A DNA stretch of 64,000 nt. It comes from Mrakia gelida. Taxonomy: Eukaryota > Basidiomycota > Tremellomycetes > Cystofilobasidiales > Mrakiaceae. Numbering within the stretch: the first letter of the stretch is position 1; the number at the start of each line of letters is the position of its first letter. Positions 15,701 through 26,431 of this stretch are shown piece after piece. The notes below the pieces were generated by a model that ran no database searches, was not told the origin of the DNA, and worked only from the letters and a program-made list of their open reading frames with translations. The stretch is from contig BRON01000019.1 of the NCBI GenBank assembly GCA_024345305.1, forward strand, positions 372,001 to 436,000, given 5' to 3'. Position numbers and translations under genes: made by a program.

Positions 15701-17998
15701 CCGTCAAGAACGATCCGTCGCTCACGAAACACGAGCAGAAGATCATCGGAACCATCGTCGATCCCAAGATGATCAGGGATTCGTTCTCAGACGTGCATTT
15801 GCCGGAAAAGACCGTCGACGCGATCAGGTTCGTTCTTCTCTTCTCTCTTCTCTCCTCGCTTTCGCCTCGACCTTCGTTCGAGACGCGTCTTCTGACTCTC
15901 CCTCCTCTCTTCTTTTTGTCCTTCTTCAGGAGTGTCGTCTCTCTTCCTCTTCTCTTCCCCGAGGCCTTCTCTACCGGAAGTAAGTTGAAACCCGCGCCCG
16001 TCGTTCTCAAAGTCTCGTCGCTGATCATCTTCGCTCGCGATTCGTCCTCAGTCCTCAAGAACCACTCGACCACCGGTGCTCTTCTCTTTGGACCTGTTCG
16101 TTCATCCTTCTCGATCCGTCTCAGTCTTCTACGACGATCGCTGACCACACTTCTTCCCTTCGCTCAGCCTGGAACCGGAAAGACCCTGCTCGTTCGAGCT
16201 CTCGCGAAGGAGAGCGGAGCGAGGATGATGTCCATTCAGCCCTCGGACGTCATGGTTCGTCCTACGTCCTTCTATCTTCCTCTCTTGTCGACTCGATCTA
16301 ACACCTCTTCTTCCCTTCACCTCCCTCAGGACATGTACTTTGGAGAAGCTGAGAGTGAGTCGCGTCTCCCTTCGACCTCGACCTCGAGCTTCCACGCGTC
16401 GAATGAACTCTGACTTCTTGCTTTCGCGCTCGTGTTCCTCCAGAGCTCGTCAAGGCCGTCTTCAGGATCGCTCGTCGACTCGCACCTTGCATCATCTTCG
16501 TCGATGAGATCGATGCTCTCTTCCAAGCTCGGTCTGGGGGAGGAGGAGCCGGAGGAGGAGACAACGCGCGAAGGCAGATGCTCACTGGTTCGTCGCTTCA
16601 TCTGACTCTCATCTTCACTCTCTTTCCGTTCTCACGCCTTCTTCACCTCTTTTTCGTCCTCCCCTAGAGTTCATGCAGGAGATGGATGGGCTCAACTCGT
16701 CGGCTGAGAACCGAGAGAGGGGCTTGATCATGATCGGAGCGACGAATCGGTGAGTCTTCGCGTTTGTTCTTCCTCCTCGGACGCTGGGTGAGAGCTAACG
16801 ACATTTCACTCTTTCTCTCCACAGACCTCAAGATCTCGACGAGGCCGTTCTTCGTCGACTCCCTCGGCGTCTTCTCATCGACCTTCCTGGAGAGCCAGAG
16901 CGAGAGGGTGAGTCGATCTACTCTCGTCGCGCCCGACGGCTTCTCGCGGACTGACCACCTCTTCTCTCGCGTTTCTCTTCAACTCAGCTATCCTCCGAAT
17001 TCTACTACGCACCGAGAACCTCGGTCCTGATGTTGACCTCAAGCAGCTCGCGAAGGACACTCCGTTGTACTCTGGAAGCGACTTGAAACGTGAGTCGCTT
17101 TCCAATTTTTCCCTTCTCGTAGCCTTTTCTGACCGCTTTCCCTCCGCTCGTCATGCAGATCTCTGTGTCGTCGCCGCTCAAGAGGCTGTCAAGGAGCTCT
17201 ACACCGTCCCGTGGGCGAAGAAAGCGACGCCAACTCCAGCATCACCTTCGCCTTCAACTCCCGCTCCCGCTCCAACTCCTTCCACCTCCGCTGCTACGCC
17301 TACGGAACCTTCGACTCCTGAAACACTGTCGACACCAGAGCCAGAGGTCACACCGTCAGCGCCTACGAAAGAGTCGAAACCCACCCCAGTAATCGAACCT
17401 ACGCCGACCGTCGTCCCCGACGCGTCTCCCTCACCCTCTTCCCCGTCCCCTCCTCCCACTGCTTCGCTCGAATCCTCATCGGAAACTCCCTCGGACGAAC
17501 CGGTAGCCGACCCACCCACTCCTCAGCCCGCACCCTCCTCGGATACAACCCTCCTCCCTCTCTCGGAAGCACCTGCCGACCTCACCATCGTCCCAGAATC
17601 CGTCGCTCCCTCGCCCGCTCACCAGACTTCGGCGACGGAGCCCTCGACGCCAACGGTGTCGAAGATCAAGCCCAGGATCCTCACCAGTGCTCACTTCAAG
17701 ATCGCTCTCGACAACAGTTCCTCGTCAGGATCGGAGGAGGTTGGTGCTCTTCCTGAGCTGAGAAAGGTGAGCGTTCGACTTTCGAGCTTCGCGTCTCTTC
17801 TCACGACTTCCTTCTCTCCCTCGCACGAGACTGACTCGCTCGCTTTTCTCGCTTTGCCTCTCTCAGTGGAACGAGCAGTTCGGAGACGCTGGGACCAAGA
17901 AGAACAAGAAGAGTGGGTTCGGGAAGGGCTTTGGATTCGGAGACGCGAAGAAGGAAGTCGCAGGGAAGGACGGAATTAAAGTCGTCGACGCGAAATAG
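12738..17998 (+). CDS. Mitochondrial AAA ATPase, MSP1/ATAD1-like, with long disordered regions
   Basis: AAA+ ATPase of the MSP1/ATAD1 clade, whose members extract membrane proteins or act in mitochondrial quality control. The N-terminus MLLAQTSSRSLRRPLLPLSS is Arg/Ser-rich and lacks acids, like a mitochondrial presequence. It is followed by a Pro/Ser-rich linker, an acidic stretch (DEDEDFEDEDD) and a large conserved middle region. The AAA module is carried by short exons: LLFG-PPGTGKT (Walker A, split by an intron), FGEAEKLVKAVFRIARRLAP, CIIFVDEIDALF (Walker B), GLIMIGATNRPQDLDEAVLR with RLPRR (Arg finger), and SGSDLKHLCVVAAQEAVK. A Pro/Thr/Ser-rich insertion of about 170 residues separates the C-terminal helix region from a Gly/Lys tail (stop 17996-17998). 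It is far longer than yeast Msp1. The AAA call is secure; the exact role is inferred. Confidence 0.9.
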
Positions 17999-18500
17999 AG
18001 AATGGACCGTTCCTACCAAAGGGGAGAGGGGAGCGAGGCGGGAAGTCTGTAGAGACGGAGTTGGCCACGCCGCGGGAGAGGTGAGCATATGAGGAACAGC
18101 TGCAAGAGGAGGACGGCGAGTCGTGACGAGAGGAGGGAAGGACCAAAAAGGACTCGAGAAATTGGCAAGCGGGGAAGGCAGGAACGCGGGAGGTGTGTCC
18201 TTCCTCTCGACGATCCACAAACTGATCTGCTCTTGGCTTTCTATATCCTAGCTCGTTCCTTGCTTACACGAACGGTAAGTTTTCTCCTTCCGAGCTTCGC
18301 AAGCAGAGTTCTTCGGTTCCTGGTTTTCGCTTTGTTTGGATGCCTCTCTCCCGCGCGCAATCTAATCTTGCCGAACTCTCCTCGCACGGCGAGTTCTATT
18401 TCCCCCTTCGAGCTGCGCCCGTCCATTCCAACGAAGTTTTGGTCCTCTCTCTCTTCGTTTTTGGACCTGTCCTCGCTTGGACCCACCAAACCACGACACC
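17999..18500 (+). promoter_or_regulatory. Promoter/5' region of amino acid permease
   Basis: 502 bp between the AAA ATPase stop and the permease ATG (CACGACACC before ATG). GTAAG-like donors and CTCG-rich stretches suggest a possible 5'-UTR intron. No ORF of merit was found. Confidence 0.4.
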
Positions 18501-21500
18501 ATGTCTGCTCGAAACTCGTTCATCACCACCGCTGAGGATATCCCCATGAAGGAGAAGAGCCAGGTCACCGCGGACTCGTCGTCGTCGGACGAGGACCCTG
18601 AGAAGAAGGGACACTCCCAGGAGGTCGTTGTGAGCGAAGGACAGGATCGTGAGTTTTCCTTCCTTCCTTCCTCCCTTTTGAGCTCGGACCTTTTTCTCCT
18701 CGTTTTATTCCTCGGACTGACCAAACTTCCTTCCTTCCCTTTCAGTGGATCGACCTGAGGAAGAGACTGTCAAGAGGAACCTGAAGCAGAGGCATCTGGG
18801 TGAGCAGCGTTCGAGCCTTTGAGTTGAGCTTCGAAGGACGAGGAAGCTGACCTTCGAATGACTCGTTTCTTCGTTGGAAAGCTATGATCGCGCTCGGTGG
18901 GACCATCGGAACAGGTCTCTTCGTAGGAAGTGGATCTGCCTTGGCTACTGGAGGACCTGTCGGCTGCTTGTGAGTCTATACCTCTCTCTTTCGAGGAGGG
19001 ACGAGGACGGATGGGGGGCTCGGTTGGTTCGTTCCTCCTTAAGCGCGAGCTCATTTTCTTCCTTCCTCCTTCCTTTCACCTCCTTCCTTCCCTCGCAGGC
19101 TCGGATACATGATCATGGGAGTCGCCGTCTACGCTATGATGGTGAGCTTTTCGTCCCTCTCGGTCGGCCAGAGGCGTCAAAGAGGCGAGCTCGAAGCTGA
19201 ACCCTCTCTTTCTTCCGACTCGGTCTGACTTTAGATCTCGCTGGGAGAGATGGGAACCATGTACCCTGACGCTCAGGGTTTCGTTGGATACACTACGTGA
19301 GTCTCTCATTCTTGATGTGAGCGTGAGCGCTCGAGCTGGCCTCGACGAGGCCTGAGGAGGAGTCCCGAAGCTGACAACCAACGTTCACCTGTCGTCCCAT
19401 CTCGCTCGTTCCTCCCCCTCTTCCGAATCAAAGTCGTTTCGTCGACCCCTCTATCGGATTCGCCCTTGGTTACAACTACTGTGAGTTCAGCCCCTCGACC
19501 TGTCTACCTTCTCGCACCCCCTCGAGTTCGAAGCAAACAAACGGCAAAACCTGACGCGTCGTTCTTCTTCCCTCCCCCTCCTCGTTCTTTCTCACAGGGT
19601 ACTCTTACGCCGTCACCATCCCTACTGAGCTCGTCGCTTGCGCTCTCGTCATTCAATGTGAGCTCCTCCTTCCTCTCACCTCGAGTAGCTCGAGCTCAAC
19701 CTGACGTGATCCTTCCCTCTTTTTACGAACTAAAGACTGGAACGCGACGATCAACCAAGCCGCTTGGATCACCCCTCTTTTCGTCGCCATCGTTGTTGTC
19801 AACTTCTTGGGTGTCCAAGTCTACGGTGAGTCGACCAACCCCACGCCAGAGACGGGAAGCGAGCGAATGCAAAGTCGAGAGCTGATCGCGATCGTTCTCA
19901 TTCGACCATGCAGGTGAGATGGAGTTCTGGTTCTCTGCCATCAAGATCATCGCCATCGTCGGTCTCATCATCGTCGGAATCGTGATCGACTGTGGAGGAG
20001 GACCCAACGGTGGTGGATACATCGGATTCAGGTGTAAGCAGTCGCTCTTTCATTTTCCTCCTTGCGTCGAGCGCGAGCTCATTTCCTTTCCTCCTTGCGT
20101 TTCTCAGACTGGAAGAACCCTGGACCCTTCAACGAGTTTGTCGCCGACGACGGAACCACCATCACCGGAGCTTGGGGACAGTTCGTCTCGTTCTGGAGTG
20201 TCTTCGTTCAGGCTGCTTTCTCCTTCATCGGTTCGTCCCATCACGCGTTTCCCTTCTTCGCTTTGATTCTGACTTCGCCTCTTCGTCCCTACTTCTCTTT
20301 CTATAGGTACTGAGATTCTCGGAGTCACTGGTGAGTCCCTCATTTTGAAGAAGACGGCGCGAGAAGAAGCCAATGGGTGAGCTCGAAAGGTCGAAGCTGA
20401 TCCCTTCCCTTTCTCCTTGCGATTCGCTGCAACAGTCGGAGAGGCCAAGAACCCCAGGGTTGCCTTCCCTCGAGCTATCAAGAGGACTTTCTGGAGGATT
20501 CTCATCTTCTACGTCTTCTCGATCTTTATCATCGGTATTCTCGTGCCCTCGAACTCGGATCGACTGCTCAACAACTCTGGATCCGACGCGTCTGCGTCGC
20601 CCTTCGTCATCGCTATCGAGGAGGCTGGAATCAAAGCTCTTCCTTCGATCGTCAACGCCGTCCTCATCGTCGCTGCCTGGTCTGCTGGTAACAGTGATCT
20701 CTACGCCGCCTCCAGGAGTGAGTTCGGTCTCGCGATTGCTTCGCTTCGCCTGGTCGAGAGAAGCTGACCTCTCGTCCCCGCCCTTCTCCTCCCAGCTCTC
20801 TACGCTCTCGCCCTCGACGGAAAGGCTCCCAAGGTCTTCCGATACTGCAACAAGTCTGGACTTCCCGTCTACTGCATTGGAATCACCGCTCTCTGGGGTT
20901 TCATCGCCTACGCCGCTGCTGGAAACAACACCGCCGCCGTCTTCGATTGGGTGAGTTGAAACGCGAGACGCGTCGAGCTGCTTTTCGTCGCGAACTGACT
21001 CGACTTATTATTCTACCTCAGCTGTATAACACTTCGAGTATCACTGGTCTGATCACCTGGGTCTGCATCCTTGGAGCTTACCTTGTGAGTTCTCTTCGCG
21101 CCACCTCCTCGAACGCGTCTCCCGTGCTCACTTCGTCCTCTCGTCTTCCCTCTCCCTCAGCGATTCTACTACGGAATGAAGAAGCAAGGTCTCTCCCGTG
21201 AGGATCTCCCTTACAAGGCTCCCTTCCAGCCTTACGCCTCGTGGTTCGGTTTCTTCTTCTTCATCGTTGTCGTGAGTCTCTCCAAACACTTCCCTCTCCT
21301 CATCCCTCTTCGACTCGTCGCTGATCGCTCTCTTCCACTTCTGCGCCAGATCCTCATGAACGGATTCCCCATCTTCATCGGAGACTCCTTCACCGGAGAG
21401 GGTCTCGTCGCTACCTACATCTGCCTTCCCATCTTCTTCGTGAGTTCTCAACGAAGAGAACGAGCTCGCCTCGAAGCTCGACCCCACGCTGACCTTTTCT

Positions 21501-21804
21501 CTCGTTGTTTTCTTGCCATCACAGGTCTGCTGGCTTCCCTACAAGCTCTTCGGAGGAAACGGTCCTCGAACAGGACCCTGGGGGATGTTCCGAATCACCA
21601 CCTGGGTAGCTCTCGAGTGAGTTTGATCCCCTCTTCTCATTTCGACGCGTCTCTTGTATTGACCCTTCCCTCTTTGCTTCTTCGTTCCTCAGGGATATCG
21701 ATTTCGTCACTGGGACCCGAGAATTCGAGGAGATGGACGCTCGTGAAAGCGAGCAGGCCAAGCCTCAGTCCTTCCTCGCTCGAATCTTCGCTGCTGCTTT
21801 CTAG
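18501..21804 (+). CDS. Amino acid permease (YAT/AAP family)
   Basis: Plasma-membrane amino acid/H+ symporter of the fungal YAT family. A hydrophilic, phosphorylatable N-terminus (MSARNSFITTAEDIPMKEKS) leads to KRNLKQRHLAMIALGGTIGT with GLFVGSGSAL, the TM1 substrate-binding signature. Then come SLGEMGTMYPDAQGFVGYTT, FALGYNYWYSYAVTIPTELV, FGVFVQ-type helices including SFIGTEILGVTVGEAKNPR, AFPRAIKRTFWRILIFYVFS, AAWSAGNSDLYAASRTLYAL, DLPYKAPFQPYASWFGFFFF and a C-terminal helix ending ARIFAAAF before the stop at 21802-21804. About 15 exons, length near 560 residues as usual for the family. Substrate range is not predictable. Confidence 0.95.
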
Positions 21805-22207
21805 ATCTCATTCTCTTCTCTTCTCTTCTCGACGACCCCCTTCTCCGCCATCTCCCTCCTTCGCCCATCTGCATTCTCGACCCTCCTCTTCTACTTCCTT
21901 TCCTAGACCTGGTTCTTTTTGTAGACGGTAGACGGTTGTTTGGTTCTCTTTTCTCATCTCTAGTACTCTACTTGCATCGCACACCTCTTAACGCCCTCAA
22001 TACAATGCTCGATCACTTCAACTCTTCCTCGCACTCGACGCGCCTCGTTCCTTCTCTCGAGCGAGAACCAAACGAGCTGAGACGGAGGTTCATAAAGATT
22101 CGTGACGTGTATTACTCGAGAACAAGAACAGATGTGTACGCTAAAAGATGCTGGTCAACTTCACTCGACCTCTCCCTCCTCCCTCCCTTGCTCTCTCTTT
22201 CACCTCC
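21805..22207. other. Convergent 3' intergenic region
   Basis: 403 bp between the permease stop (+) and the stop of the PIL1-like gene (-). It should hold both 3' UTRs and polyadenylation signals. No gene or terminator hairpin stands out. Confidence 0.4.
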
Positions 22208-24458
22208 TCACTTCTGAACCGAGTACCCAGGAGGCCCTCCCGCTTCCTGCTCCTTCGTCGTCAACCCATCCGAGAAAGGGTTCAGCGAGCCTCGTCGCTC
22301 TTGCCTGGCTCGTTCCTCAATTCCAGCGGTCTCGTCGGTGATGGGGGCTTCAGCGAAGACGGGAGGGAGGTTGGCGGTTGGGGACATGACGCGAGGAGGC
22401 TGAGGGAAAGCGACGAGTAGATGGAGGTCAGCGATCGATCTCGGAACAAGGAGAGACGAGTCTTGGTGAGAAGGCAGGCTCACAAGCTCGGGAGGGGATT
22501 GGCTGTTGACGTGAGGAAGCGAGGAGGTTCGACCGAGAGGAGAGGTGGTGTAGGGCGTGGATTGAGTCGAGGTCGGAAGAGGAGAGGTCTGGCCAGAGTT
22601 CGTTCGAGGTCGAATCTGACCTGAGATGGGTCCTGGTCCTTCCGGTCCTGAGGTGACGGGAATCCCAGTCTGGTTCGAGGAGAGCGAAGAACCAAAGTCA
22701 GCGAGCGAATGTCACAGAGTCGCGTCGAGCGAGATCGAAATCGAGTCGGACGTAAACTCACCTCAGCAACAGTAGGAGCTCCTCCCTTCTCAACACCTCG
22801 GTTCTCATACTCTCCAGGACTCAGAGCACCCGCACTCGATGACCTCTCGAACTCAGGAAGCTCAGTAGGACTGAGGTTCAGCGTTCCGAGAGCCTCGACG
22901 GGAGGAGGGCTGCTGGATCCCGACGCCGACGCTGACGATCCGCCGCTCGAGTGATGGCTGGCGAGAACGATCCTCTGGGAGTTGGTGTGCTGACGAGCGA
23001 CGTCGGAGGGTAGGGAGTCGGAGCGAGCGAGGGTAGAGGTGATGATTCCGGAGTTCGAGTCTCGGTGGACGGCGGAGAGCTCTGCTTGATGGGATTCGGA
23101 GAAGGAGGGAGTGGGAGCCGATCCAGGCTCGGGCCAAGAGGTGACCTGATGTAGGAAAGAAACGTGAGGTTAGAAGCTGACGGTGGAGAGGAGAGAAAGT
23201 GAAGTGAACGAACGGTGATGAACTTTCCGGCCTCGAAGGTGTCGAGAGCGATTTGAGCGGAAGATCGAACGTGAGAAGCGTAGTCCTTGTCCCATTCCCC
23301 CTATGAAGAGTGAAGAAGAGTCAGTGACAGATCTCGGAGGGTGTGAGGTTGATGTTGAACGAACCGATTCGAGAGTGGGGATGAGAAGGGACGACGCGTG
23401 CGAGAGGAGGACGAGCTTGCTCGAGTACTGATGCAAGGGAGAAAAACGTCAGCTCAAGCTCTGAAGAGTCGGTGTGGCAGTAGACTCACCTCGGTGTAAG
23501 CCTTCCATGTCTGCTGGTTCGACTTCACAACGGCTTCCCGTCTTCGGAGAGGTAACGAATCCTGAAGCTTCGTGAGGTCGCGGTTGAGAGATCCGATGAG
23601 GTCCGTGTCCGGTTTCTTCTTCGCTGAAGCCTCCTTGAACCTGCAGAGACACGAAGAGGGTAGTCTTGAGTCAGCTACTGGTTTCTTGGTCCAACTGCTT
23701 GATGGTGAAGAGACGGAAGGAGGGGAGGGAGGAGGGAGGGAGGGAGGGAGGGACGCACTGCTGCTGCTTGATCTCGATGGCTAGCTGCAGGTCCCGAAGC
23801 TCCTTCAAGGGCTGCCTCGCTCGATCGAGCTCCTTTGCGAGGTCTCCCGAGAGCTGAGCTGCTGAGAAGGAGAGGTAGGAGAGTCGGTCGGAGGCTGTCA
23901 ACGAGGGGAGAAGAAAGAAGAAGAAGCGGAGGATCAGCGACCTGTGTTTGATCCGAGCTAAGAAAGGGGGGAGTCGCGAGAAGGATTTCTGACGTCAAAG
24001 AAACTCACCATCGACGAGATCAGGTTCCTCTAGAGACTTGGACCACTCGTAGAGTTCCTTGCTGGCGAGAGATCCGTCCCTCGAGCAGGCGAGGAGGTCG
24101 AGAGCTACCGTCTTCTGGGAGGTTATCGAGAGCTGAAGGGCTCGGGTAGAGATGGGGGACAAGCCCCCAACATGGTGTTGCTGGAAGACTCGAAGCTGAT
24201 GTTGGATAGAGTCGAGGGCAGGGTGTTGACTGGTCGAAAGAAGAAGTGAGAAGGAGGAAGGGGACGGAAAAGAATGAGCTTTGAAAGTTGGCCAAGGGGG
24301 AGGGGAAGGGAGGGAAAGGGAAGGTTGAGGACGAACGGAATCGAGGAAGAGACGTTCGAAGCAACCTGGCTCGCTTTCGAAGTCAAATTCGAGTAGAGAG
24401 AAGACATCTTGTTTGCGAGGGAAGGAGGAGTAGGGGTATCTGGTTGAGAGGACGACAT
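22208..24458 (-). CDS. PIL1/LSP1-like (eisosome/BAR-type) protein
   Basis: Predicted cytosolic, largely helical protein with a Ser/Pro-rich tail. From the ATG at 24458: MSSSQPDTPTPPSLANKMSS, LYSNLTSKASQVASNVSSSI with P, then QHPALDSIQHQLRVFQQHH, KTVALDLLACSRDGSLASKE, LYEWSKSLEEPDLVD, DRLSYLSFSAAQLSGDLAKE, LDRARQPLKELRDLQLAIE, KKPDTDLIGSLNRDLTKLQ, and QTWKAYTEYSSKLVLLSHAS. The order (Trp-containing helix, D-LSYL helix, R-xx-LK-xxRD helix, basic hinge, final amphipathic helix ending in a glycine turn) resembles the PIL1 BAR fold of basidiomycetes. The second half is disordered Ser/Pro/Gly-rich and ends GGPPGYSVQ. It could instead be another BAR-like family; homology is moderate by eye. Confidence 0.6.
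23725..23753. repeat. (GGGA)n low-complexity tract in an intron
   Basis: Runs of GAGGGAGGGAGG on the plus strand fall inside an intron of the PIL1-like gene. On the sense strand they form its polypyrimidine (CCCT)n stretch before the acceptor. Confidence 0.65.
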
Positions 24459-25259
24459 GCTGAAGGGGGAAGGGAGATCCTGAAGGTTGAAGGGAGGAAG
24501 GGGAACAAGCTCGGTGGGGGCTCGTCGAGCTTCCCTTGCCTCAAACTCGCAGTCGCGTCGTGTTTACCTTTTTCGTCATGGCGGAGTTGACTGCAACCGG
24601 TTCTTACCCCTGTTTCTTTGCCGAGAGATACACCTCCGCAGAGAGGGGAAAAGCTGGCGGTCTCTCCGAGCAGACGGTCGTCCGCTCCTCGCCTTCTCGT
24701 CTTTCGCTTGACGCGTTTCGATGCATGAGAACAGTATCTACTGACAGATCAAGAACGCTCTGCGAGATTACACCAACGAAACGGGGGCGTACATAGACGT
24801 AATCAAAGCGCGCAAACCTCTTCGAAAAGTCGAAACGAGCGAACGAGCGACCAACGACGACGCGACCTGGCCCGACGAGCGACGACGAAAAAGAAAGAGG
24901 GAAGAATCGGGGAGGGTGGGAAATCAGTTTTAGAGTGAGAAGAGGGTTGAGTGGACTGGGCGCAGGGGTAGAGGTGGTTGAGGGTGATCTGCAAGAGCGA
25001 GAGGTCGACGCGGTCAGCTTCTGCGCTCGACGCTCAAAGAGATAGAACAGGAGAGAGGAGCTCCCGAAGAGCTGTAACGGGCTTTAATAGGAGACTGATG
25101 GATCACAAGTGCCGTGTAGGGAGGAGAAGAGTTCGTGAATGAAGAGGGAGGGAGATTGACGCGTCGAGCTGAAAGTGAACCGAAACAACAGGTCAGCAAA
25201 CTCGACGAGAGGGAGCAAGAACATCCGCTCCTGGAAAAAACCTTGAAACGAGACTCACC
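24459..25259 (-). promoter_or_regulatory. Intergenic region upstream of PIL1-like gene
   Basis: 801 bp between two minus-strand genes. The part near 25,000-25,259 is the 3' side of the F-box-like gene. A GTGAGT donor directly after that gene's stop codon and a CTTTCAG further on suggest a 3'-UTR intron. The part next to 24,458 should be the PIL1-like promoter. No credible gene was found. Confidence 0.4.
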
Positions 25260-26136
25260 TCACTCGACCAACTCAACTCGGTACTTCTCCTTCGTTCGTA
25301 CCAGCTTGGACACCAACTTCTCCGCCGTGTCCTTCCCCTTCACCGAACCAACCTCCAACACGACCGCTCCATCCTTCAACTCCCCAACCCCAAACGAGCT
25401 CTTCGCCTTATCCAACTCCTCCAGCAATCTCAAACCCTCTCTACCCTTGTCTCTCCCCTTGAGCAGTCCTGCGAAGAATCCAACCCAAGTCGAGTCGCTC
25501 GAGTTCAGCCGACCTCGCTCGAGGGAGGAGACCAATCAAGCACGATTTCTCATCTGCTGCACCGTCCCCTCCAGCCCAGAGGAAAACGATAGTTCCCTCG
25601 AATCGCATCGTCTCGATCCTCGTCCAACCGTCGAGAGGAGGAGCCTCAAGAACGCACGTCCACATCTCGTCCTCGTCTCCGGCGCTGCTCTTCCCCGTCC
25701 TCTTGTGCTCGCATCGAATGGGGTTCAGATGGGGAAGGACGGTAGACGCGAGGAACCTGAGGAGGGAGTCGCATCCGTTGTGCCTGTAAATGAGTCGGAC
25801 GTTTTGGATCCGGAGAGGAGAGGAGAGGGAGAGTCGACTGAAGTCGAGTCGAGGAGGTCGGTGAGGGAAATCGTACTCCTCCGTCTGATCTTCGTCGAGT
25901 TCTTCTTCCTGGAAGGTCTATAGAGAAGAGGAGAAGTAGCGACTAAGAAGTCTAGCGAGACTCTCCCGAGAACGGCGAGGGTGGGGATGTCCGAGTGTTG
26001 GAAGATGAGGAGGAGGGAATCCCAAGGCAGATGACGAGCTCGACGAGAGGAGGATCGCTGGAAAAGGAGAAGCGAGAGCATCAGCATTGAGAGGTTATGT
26101 AGACGAGAAATATGGTCGACTCACTGTCGAAGCCAT
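25260..26136 (-). pseudogene. F-box-like gene with probable frameshift
   Basis: Exon 1 is 12 nt (26125-26136, MAST). Exon 2 from 26057 reads RSSSRRARHLPWDSLLLIFQ then HSDIPTLAVLGRVSLDFLVA and TSPLLYR, an F-box-like motif. At about 25,918 the frame is lost; in another frame sequence continues FQEEELDEDQTEEYDFP, LRIQNVRLIYRHNGCDSLLR, and EMWTCVLEAPPLDGWTRIET. A further intron (GTGCAG donor, TTCGCAG acceptor, about 25,470-25,580) would join to LLKGRDKGREGLRLLEELDK and a stop at 25260. No good intron explains the first shift, because any splice would delete the conserved F-box end. I therefore read it as a one- or two-base indel, or a sequencing error. The gene is divergent from the F-box-like gene at 26432. 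A second copy of its first exon lies at 63964. Confidence 0.6.
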
Positions 26137-26431
26137 TGGGCAGAAAGGGGAGCTGTCGATCGAGGAAGGAAGAAGGGGGGGAGCCTGGAAAGTCGAGCTG
26201 GTCTTTGCTGTCCGTTCAAGCGATGGTTGGACGGGAGAGAAGCGAGACTCGGGATGGTAGGGATGGAGGAGATGCTCGAGAGTGGTAGGGTCTCGATTTG
26301 AAGGTATAAATCAAAAGGTTTGAAGGAGCTTGAGGCGGCTGAAGGGGAACCTCCGAAAACGAGCGAGCTCACCTTCCCTTCCTTCTCGTCGCTTTCGAGT
26401 TTGACGCAACCCACCACCACCTTGCACCGCT
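26137..26431. promoter_or_regulatory. Bidirectional promoter of F-box pair, duplicated at 63673-63963
   Basis: 295 bp between two divergent F-box-like starts. It holds a TATAAA at 26305-26310. The same arrangement and much of the sequence recur in reverse orientation at the right edge of the window, including GGTTCCCCTTCAGCCGCCTC, ACCCACCACCACCTT before the ATG, and a TATA-like motif. Confidence 0.6.

Noticed and set aside
24536..24796. 86-codon plus-strand ORF upstream of the PIL1-like gene
   Set aside because: No domain and no splice context; it lies in a promoter region.
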